Positions 57,564 to 64,000 of a DNA stretch of 64,000 bases are shown here, in pieces (within the stretch, counting starts at the first letter, position 1; every line of letters starts with the position of its first letter). The notes beneath the pieces were generated by a model that did no database searches, was not told the origin of the DNA, and worked only from the letters and a program-made list of their open reading frames with translations. Source of the stretch: Mesostigma viride (Eukaryota > Streptophyta > Mesostigmatophyceae > Mesostigmatales > Mesostigmataceae); contig RPFO01000465.1 of assembly GCA_009746045.1 (NCBI GenBank), forward strand, positions 67,001 to 131,000, read 5' to 3'. A program made the translations under genes and the position numbers.

Positions 57564-58440
57564 TCAAACACTGACTCTGATATCATAGGGGTTCATGTTC
57601 TGAAAGAGGAGCTGGTACTGTTGGCCAGCAGCATCCCGCAGCTTCGTGAGAGCGTCTGCTGGGTTGTCCTCATCATCCACATGAGTCCAGCTGGAAAAAT
57701 AGGTGGCCTCCTGTTTGAGGATCACCCAATCCAAGTCAGTGTGGACAGCAGCAGAAACAGATTTCTTGGTTAGAAAACTGATCACAGATTGGCTGTCAGT
57801 ATAGAGATGTGAGATGACATTGCATGTGCTGCCTGCCTGGGTTTGTAGCCAGGTGAGCATGTGCTGCAGGGAACGAGCATGCAATGCAGCAGACACCACA
57901 GCACGACATTCAGCTGAGTTGCTGCTGCCAGGTTTTCTGCGGTGTAGCCTGCTGTACCAGGAAGTGAGGGACATGTAATCTGACCTGTTGGTGAGAAAAA
58001 ACAGCCCTGATTCCCGTGCCCCCATCTGATTGATTGTTCTGCTCTCCATGGAGCTGTCCATGACACATTGGATGTGGATGTCTTCCATCAGATTCAGGCC
58101 ATGGAGGATGAGGGGGGGACAGTCATGGATCAACTTCCTGATGTGACTGCATTTGATTTTGACTAGAACATCATGGGTGACCCTGCTGATGACAGCTAAG
58201 GGAGCCCCACAGATGGCTGACCACCACCCCAGTTTGCCCTGAACAGTGGCACACATGTGTAAGGGGAGCAGGTGTGATGCAGCAGATCTAGACAATCTTG
58301 ATATATTCTGCAGGAGGAGAGAGAGAGCAGACCCATTGATCTGGCTGCCTGTGCAGCTGCAACATGATGCCACAGAACTGGATGGGGGTTGTGCTCAATT
58401 CCACCTGTTTGCCAATCTCATATGATTCCTGGACCTGCTG
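57564..58440 (-). pseudogene. Copia RT C-terminus and RNase H
   Basis: After two single-base frame changes (about 58430 and 58300) the minus strand continues VELSTTPIQFCGIMLQLHRQ, SPPAEYIKIV, then RNase H: a RDSG-like first strand (ARESGLFFLTNRSDYMSLTS), SSNSAECRAVVSAA (Glu), LYTDSQSVISFLTK (Asp) and HVDDEDNPADALTKLRD, the typical Copia ending with ADxLTK. All family signature segments are present. It removes the RNA template during reverse transcription. Confidence 0.85.
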
Positions 58441-59722
58441 AATAAATTTCCACCTCAGCTCTAGGCCCACAAATGAGTTGGTCATCTCCATGCCACACAA
58501 AGAACAGCAGTCCAGAGGGGGTGGGTACAACAAAAAAGCATGGGTCCAGGTCATCATACGTGGCCTTGAGCTTTTTGAATACTTCCTCTGCTGAGTCTCT
58601 GAAAATTTTTGGGGCACTGACAAGCCCTTCCACCCCAATGTTGATGATAAGGTGGGGCTCATCAATATAAGGTTTCCACACAGCTGGGGTGTCTACCACG
58701 TACACCTTCCCTTTCCACACAGATTCAGCCTTTTCTGGGTCCCCCCTGAGGAAGGCCCTTTTAATGTCAGTGGCTTTGCAGACATAGTCTTGGCCTGCAT
58801 TGAGGTTGTGGAGGAATAGGGAGAGCATGATCCTGAGTGAGGTTTGTTGCAGCCCAGGTGTGTATGTTTCCCCTTTTGGCAGTGTGGATGTCCCCTTTAA
58901 TTCTGTGACACATGGTCTGGCATGGAAGATTGGGGAGCCCACTTTTTGTGGTTTTTGTTTGAGAACAAATTTTAATCTGAGCTTTTTGGCTCCCTCTGGC
59001 ACGTCCCATGAAGGGGTGACAGGCGGTTTGTATTGAGGGTTTTTGGGGTTGGGCAGGACCCATTCCTGCCTGGCTTGGTGGACAATGGCCATCAGCCACT
59101 TGGTAAACCCTTTTTGTGTTTTGCATTCTTGTATGACGTGGGAGATTTGGTGGGGTGAGTGCATGGCTATGTCCCACTTACCCAGCCCAAAGGCTGAGGG
59201 ATGGAGGAACTGGCTGTGCACTAACTTGTCCAGATCAGGGATCTCCCCTGGTGCATACTGAGTGTTGACTGCCTTGATGACAGCATCCATACCAGGGACA
59301 ATACTGGAGAGAGGGATTTTAAAGTGGTCCAGAGGAACTGCACCCACCCCTGTGACACTGAGCTCATTAGCTGAGATAAGCACCCCAGGATAGGATACAA
59401 AAGGTTCCCCCAACAAGGTGTTACCAGAGTACCCCTCCACCACCTGGAAGGGTGTCTGAATACCAAGTATAGGGAGCATCACTTGTCCCACTACATCCAG
59501 TGAGCTTTGGCCTGAGAAATCCTGCACCCGTGCCCAAAATGAAGGTGCAATCTCAAGACCAGGGATGGCTTGTGCACTGATCACACTGACCTGTGCCTGA
59601 GTGTCTATTGCCAGGGTCCAGGGGTCCTGACTAGTGCACACAGCTGAGACTTTTGCCAACCCTGCGGCCACAGCAGCTTGTTGCTTATGTGACCTGTGTA
59701 GTGCTTGCAAGGCGACTGCCAA
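58418..59722 (-). CDS. Copia-type aspartic protease fused to reverse transcriptase
   Basis: 434 codons, open. Residues 35-110 are retropepsin-like: WTLAIDTQAQVSVIS (Asp40; the usual DTGA/DSGA reads DTQA) and NTLLGEPFV (103-105 LLG, the flap-closing ILG motif). After a linker, KGFTKWLMAIVHQARQEWVL and RLKFVLKQK lead into RT with CKATDIKRAFLRGDPE (motif A Asp, Copia form) and FFVWHGDDQLICG (motif C, HGDD where YVDD is usual). The protein order is unusual: protease follows integrase rather than preceding it. The frame ends shortly after motif C, with RT continuing in another frame. Confidence 0.8.
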   Translation of the reverse strand: MAVALQALHRSHKQQAAVAAGLAKVSAVCTSQDPWTLAIDTQAQVSVISAQAIPGLEIAPSFWARVQDFSGQSSLDVVGQVMLPILGIQTPFQVVEGYSGNTLLGEPFVSYPGVLISANELSVTGVGAVPLDHFKIPLSSIVPGMDAVIKAVNTQYAPGEIPDLDKLVHSQFLHPSAFGLGKWDIAMHSPHQISHVIQECKTQKGFTKWLMAIVHQARQEWVLPNPKNPQYKPPVTPSWDVPEGAKKLRLKFVLKQKPQKVGSPIFHARPCVTELKGTSTLPKGETYTPGLQQTSLRIMLSLFLHNLNAGQDYVCKATDIKRAFLRGDPEKAESVWKGKVYVVDTPAVWKPYIDEPHLIINIGVEGLVSAPKIFRDSAEEVFKKLKATYDDLDPCFFVVPTPSGLLFFVWHGDDQLICGPRAEVEIYSAGPGII

Positions 59723-59729
59723 TTTGACC

Positions 59730-61066
59730 TCAGAGCGGGAGGTTGGCAGACAGGTTCGTGCCTTGGGGCTGAGCTAATGCTTCCAACCCAGCTACCTCGT
59801 GCCTGGTTAAGCAATCCCCAGGTTGTGAAGTGGGCCTGGCTTCACTGAGGGTGGAAGGGTTCACAGAGGGTGCTGTGGTGCTGTCAACAGCAGTAATTGG
59901 TGGCTCAGAGCTACTGCTGGGCATGCTGGAGTTGCCAGATAGAAGTAGTGAGTCCATGCTTAAAGACTCTTCCCCAGGCACGTCTGCCATGGGAGAATAA
60001 TACTTCTTAATTCTATGACAGCTCACCCTGTGACGCTTCCCATTGATATTGTGCTTGACCTCCACGGTCTTGCTGTTTTTGGTAAATCCACGGATGGTAA
60101 CTGGACCTAGCCAAGTTCCAACCTTACCAAAGCTGTTTTCCTTGTAATAGAGAACTTGATCACCTTTTTGGAATACTGGCCTGGAATGGGTTTTATCTTT
60201 TTCTGCCAGTTTTGCTGAGGTTTGTGCACGTGCAGTGTTGTACAGTGCTATCACCTCTGGGGGATATACACCTGCCTGCAGGCCTGCTGGGATTACTTCA
60301 CCCCACGTGGCATGCAAGACAGGTCTCATGTTTAGGGTTGTGCACATTTCATGACACCAGAGTGCCCTGTCACAATAGACCCCTGAAGTAGCATCCTTGG
60401 AAGGATTTTTGGCTAGTAGGGTTTTGACAGATCTGATGGTTCTTTCAATGACCCCCTGACCCTCATGATCTTCCAGCCCAGCAATCTCTATTGCTTCACA
60501 CCCTTCCAGGTCAGTCAGACAAGAAAATTGTTGATCAAGCAAAATTCTGTCAACTGGGTAGAATCTGGGTAAAGCAATCATGAGTGCAACACGTAGCTGC
60601 CCTGCAGACATGCCAGGTAGGGGTTCCATTACTGTGAACCTGGACCATGAGTCTTTTAGGATCAGGTAGGGTTGGACATCTTTGTTGATGTGCATCACAT
60701 CCCCCACTATCATGCCCCTATTGGTGGAAGGAGTTGCAGTATGCCATTTTTGAGGTTTGGGGCTATTGAACTGACATTCTTGACAGTGTTGTCTAGCCAG
60801 TTTTACTGCATTCCTGAGTTGTTTTCCCATGCTACTACCCCCAGCCGTCTGGCCAGTTCCTCAGCCACTGTTTCATGACCCATGGCTAGGTGCAGCTGAT
60901 GAGCAAGCTCCTTGATATCTATGGAGTTGTCAACAGTAGGGGTTAGTGCTTTTATGTAAGGTTCCAGAACAGGGTGTTGGGAGGACAGTAAGGTTGCTGC
61001 CTCAAAATCAATTATGCCCTGGTTGCCATCCCCAATGGTAATGAGATCATCATCCTCAGAGTACAT
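59730..61066 (-). pseudogene. Copia-type integrase (two frames)
   Basis: The upstream part (61066-60803) carries HQLHLAMGHETVAEELAR, the two His of the HHCC zinc site. A frame change near 60820 leads to CQECQ with the two Cys (60830-59730). The core shows VGDVMHINKD (first Asp), DRILLDQQFSCL (second Asp region) and GQGVIERTIRSVK (catalytic Glu). The C-terminus has KGDQVLYYKENSFGKVGTWL, GPVTIRGF, similar to a GPF-type SH3 module. It is followed by a Ser/Pro-rich tail and a stop 7 bp before the protease-RT frame. It joins element DNA to the host. Confidence 0.8.
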
Positions 61067-61069
61067 AGG

Positions 61070-63848
61070 TGAGTGAACTCACATTGATTTGGGTAGCGAG
61101 GCCTGTTGCAACGGCTGCCTGGAGGCCCAGGGGATGACGTGCGTGCCAGCAGCCCGGGCAGAGATCCACCCCGTTGGCCAGGGAGTCGTTGTTGGGGCAG
61201 TTGTGCCGTGCGTGCCCTCGTTGGAAGCACCTCAGGCACCTTATGGACCAGGGTTGCCAGGTTGGTTGTTGTTGTTGTTGTTGTTTCCCTGCTGGGACCG
61301 GTTCTGGCCCTGCTGGGACCTGTTGTTGTTGTTGTTTTGGCCCTGTTGGGACCTGTTGTTATTGTTGCCCTGCTGGGACCTGTTGTTGTTATTGTTGTTG
61401 TTGTTGTTGTTGGGGTTGCCATGCAGGGGCACACGGTGCCACGTGTTGCCACGCCCCTGAGAGCCACTGCCCCCTTGGTGGGAGGACTTGTGGGTCTTGG
61501 GTGCCCCCCCTGGCTGGCCTGCCCCTTGCGTTTGTGGCCTTGGACACCCTGGACCTTGGGGTCCTGGGCCTGGGTTGCCAGTACCCAGGGGGTCCACTGC
61601 CTCCTCGATATAGAGCATGGCAGCTCTGAAGTTGTCCCAGAGGGACTTGAGGCCTGTAAGCAGGGTAGCCAGGACAGAAGGTTGCAAATTAGCTTTTGTT
61701 AGCCAGGTGTGGATGAGATACCTTGGTTGGAGCTTGAGAAGCTCAAGGTCTTTCTCAATCATTACCCTGTATGTTTTTGCATCCCCAGAGAGGTTATTCT
61801 TGTTCACCTTATATGCAGCAAGCCAGTTGAAACGTTCTACTGCTTCCATGTGGTTATTGGTAAGCACTAGCTGTTTCAGATCAGTGATAAAGGTAGGCCA
61901 CTGTTCAATGGCTGCTTCAGGTGTCAGGGTACGTTCCTGATAGGTTTGAATCAATGCTCTGATTGCAGGAGATGATTGATGGAATGTGGAGGAGGCCCTG
62001 AGAGCCTTAAACTGATGTCTAAGGTTAAGACCTTCCATCCCATACTCCAAAGCAAAACAAATTGCTTAGCTTGTTCAACAGTGTGACCCTCAGGCAAGCC
62101 AGCAATATTGATTTTGGATTCCTTTTTATGAGGGTTAAACACACCTGTGAGAGGGGGGTTGGCCCTCAAGAAGCCGTCGGTTGCTTGTTGCAGGCGGGTG
62201 GGGTCCAGGTTGATGGTCCCCCGCTCATACCGCGACATCAGGGCGCGCAGGCCCTCGACAGTTTGCAGCTGGTTAGCTGTTAACTGCTGATCTTGCAACG
62301 AGGCCAGCTGGGCCTGGAGAATGGCGAGCTGTTCCAGGACATCCCCGCTCCTTGGGGGGGCCTCAGCAGGCCTGTTGGGTGCCTGTGGCACCTCTGCACC
62401 TCCCCCCAGGGCCTCCTGGGGTCCTGGCCACCCCCCTGGTTTGGGAGGGGGCCCCAACCCACAGGGCGAACCTGGGGTGGTGGGGGAGGGGGAGGGGGGT
62501 GGTGGCCCGGGGGAGCCCGGGGGGTCCGGGTAACCCCACTGGGTCCAGCCCCATCGGTGGAGGGGCGGGCAGGGGTGTCTGCCTCTCTCTCCTCCTGGCC
62601 TCCTCCCGCATGAGACGCTTCATCTCCTTGCGTACCTCATGCTCCCGGAGGGCTGCCTGAAAGGCAGCCTCATCCTCGGGTATGTCAGGGAGTGGTCTCC
62701 CATGATCATAGCAGGCCGGACTGGACAGTCCGCCTCTTTGCCCTTCCTCGGCCCAGGGCCAGCAGTCCCTCCTTGTACTGCAGGGTTGGGGGGAGGAGGG
62801 TTTCTTGCTGGTGGTTTCCAGCGGGGGGCTTCTTCAGCTACCACCCCATGTTTGGCCAAGATGGCCTCCGTGACCCTGGCTTGGGTGATGGAGGACATGG
62901 TTTTAAAGTGTGCTGACCGAGCAAGCTCGGCCAGGTCTTGACTGTCCGCATAGTGCATGGGATAGTCAGCATTTTTTAAGAGGTCACGTAACCGCTGGTG
63001 GCCTCGCGGTACGCGTCCGCCATCGCCTGGTGGGTAGCCAGGCGACGGGCGGCTCCTCTTCATATTCTTGCCGCTTAGCGGCGAGCCGAAAAGCCGCCTC
63101 TCGGCGGACCTCTCGGTCCCGCTGCCTCGCTCGGCGTTCTTCATTTGCCACCAGCGCGGCCTGCTCGACCGCCAGGAGCGCTGGGGTAAGATTGATCTCA
63201 GTCTCCCCATCGGGGAGACTGGCAGTGTCGGATACCTCATCGTCGGACATTGGTTGTCCGGCGATGGGTTCCACAGGTTTTCGCACCACCCGTGCGAGTT
63301 TAATACTCTCCATGTCCTTCTTCTTGCGAAGAAGGGACGCAGAGGGTCGCCCAAACGTTAGCTCAATGTGGTTATGTGTCCCTGGGCGAAAGGGACATTA
63401 AGGTTTGATGTGGCGGGACGAAAGGTAATCGTCCCGTCCGGTGCCACCGAGGCCGTCTGACGGGGCATACGCTCCCGAAGAGATGGCAACGTGGGGCCGG
63501 ACTGTGGAGCCTCAGTGGGGTTTACCACCGAGGTCTCCGCAGCCATGGCCGCGCCAGCCGTGGTTGCGGCTGGGGCGCCGCCGGAGTCGAGGGTAAGCCG
63601 GTCTCCCCGGGGGGAGCCGTCTCGGCCTCCGGCCTCGCAGGGGAGGGGGGTAGGTCGGTCGGCTTTGCAGCCGCCGTCCCCTCGTCCTGGCAACCATTGT
63701 GAGTCTTTTTGTTCTTTTTCTTTTTCTTGGAAATGGCCGCATCGCCAGCCGGCTTCTTGTTGTTGTCTCTGGGCATCCGCCGATCCTGCCCATCATCATC
63801 CTCGTTGTAGGTAAGCTTCTTAGCGACATTCTTGTTCGTGATAGCCAT
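61070..63848 (-). pseudogene. Copia-type Gag with CCHC zinc knuckle (several frames)
   Basis: Starts at ATG 63848, only about 18 bp from the LTR, with a Lys-rich start (KKKKKNKKTHNG). It passes through frames at 63693, 63354, 62457 and 62050 (residue-rich helical capsid-like text: LEQLAILQAQLASLQDQQLT, WPTFITDLKQLV, YLIHTWLTKANLQPSVLATL). A poly-Asn/Gln tract (NNNNNRSQQGQ, 61260-61430) precedes a single zinc knuckle CLRCFQRGHARHNC (about 61190-61232, C-x2-C-x4-H-x4-C) in the -1 frame. Gag packages the RNA into particles. Five frame changes in one copy are hard to explain by programmed shifting. Confidence 0.7.
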
Positions 63849-63866
63849 GGTAGCAAATAAAATTCA

Positions 63867-64000
63867 AGTTAGAATGCGGTGGGATATATTGCTTGAGAAC
63901 ACTGAAGGCTTGAGCAATGAATTGCTTGGTTCATTAGAAAATAGGTTTACCCTTTATCAACGTTCCTCTCACCGGCTGCGCCGCCAGTGACCGTTGGGTG
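63867..64000 (-). repeat. 5' LTR of the Copia-type element (right copy, cut by window end)
   Basis: 134 bp matching the left LTR with one missing G. No tRNA primer-binding site (TGG-start, complementary to a tRNA 3' end) is visible in the 18 bp between the LTR and the Gag ATG. Confidence 0.8.

Noticed and set aside
60800-61260. Programmed -1 frameshifts between Gag, knuckle and integrase
   Set aside because: The shift regions lack an X-XXY-YYZ slippery heptamer in the right phase, and several more shifts occur elsewhere in the same copy.

Overview
The window looks like nuclear DNA of a eukaryotic alga, most likely a green alga (chlorophyte or prasinophyte). The reasons are GC-rich exons split by GT-AG introns, a sialyltransferase-like (GT29) gene, FkbM and other orphan methyltransferases, and a heavy load of non-LTR, Copia and Gypsy retroelements and satellites. 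There is no operon structure, CRISPR array or recognisable tRNA/rRNA gene. The lineage is inferred from gene content, not from a marker gene.

Layout. Bases 1-3770 are a 41/44-bp minisatellite running into an acceptor site of a 5'-partial GT29 gene (four exons, 3789-6231). From 6.6 to 18.7 kb lie nested, broken non-LTR retrotransposons, with a G-rich satellite at 11.1-12.4 kb. A G/C-tract fold-back region (19.0-19.8 kb) and an uninterrupted (TTG)554 array (20.4-22.1 kb) precede a three-exon armadillo-repeat gene (22590-27307). From 28.6 to 44.7 kb there are more non-LTR pieces, an FkbM-like pseudogene (30.1-31.0 kb), the 3' part of a Gypsy chromovirus with an extra region after pol and a 3' LTR (34.2-37.8 kb), and one nearly complete non-LTR element with ORF1, AP-type endonuclease and RT (39.4-44.7 kb). 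A permuted SAM methyltransferase gene (45759-46952, minus) and an ankyrin gene (48553-49782, plus) diverge from a 1.6-kb spacer rich in TACTGTAC motifs. From 50.2 to 56.7 kb there is little beyond short element copies. A Copia-type element on the minus strand fills 56717 to the window end.

The host genes (GT29, armadillo, methyltransferase, ankyrin, FkbM relic) show no common pathway. The retroelements do show relationships. Several non-LTR families share a small terminal stem-loop (CTCC-GTTG-GGAG and variants) beside an AT-rich tail. Several copies carry 12-bp target-site duplications. One family appears to encode only ORF1 and to share the terminal sequence of an RT-bearing family. The Copia element has its protease between integrase and RT rather than before integrase.
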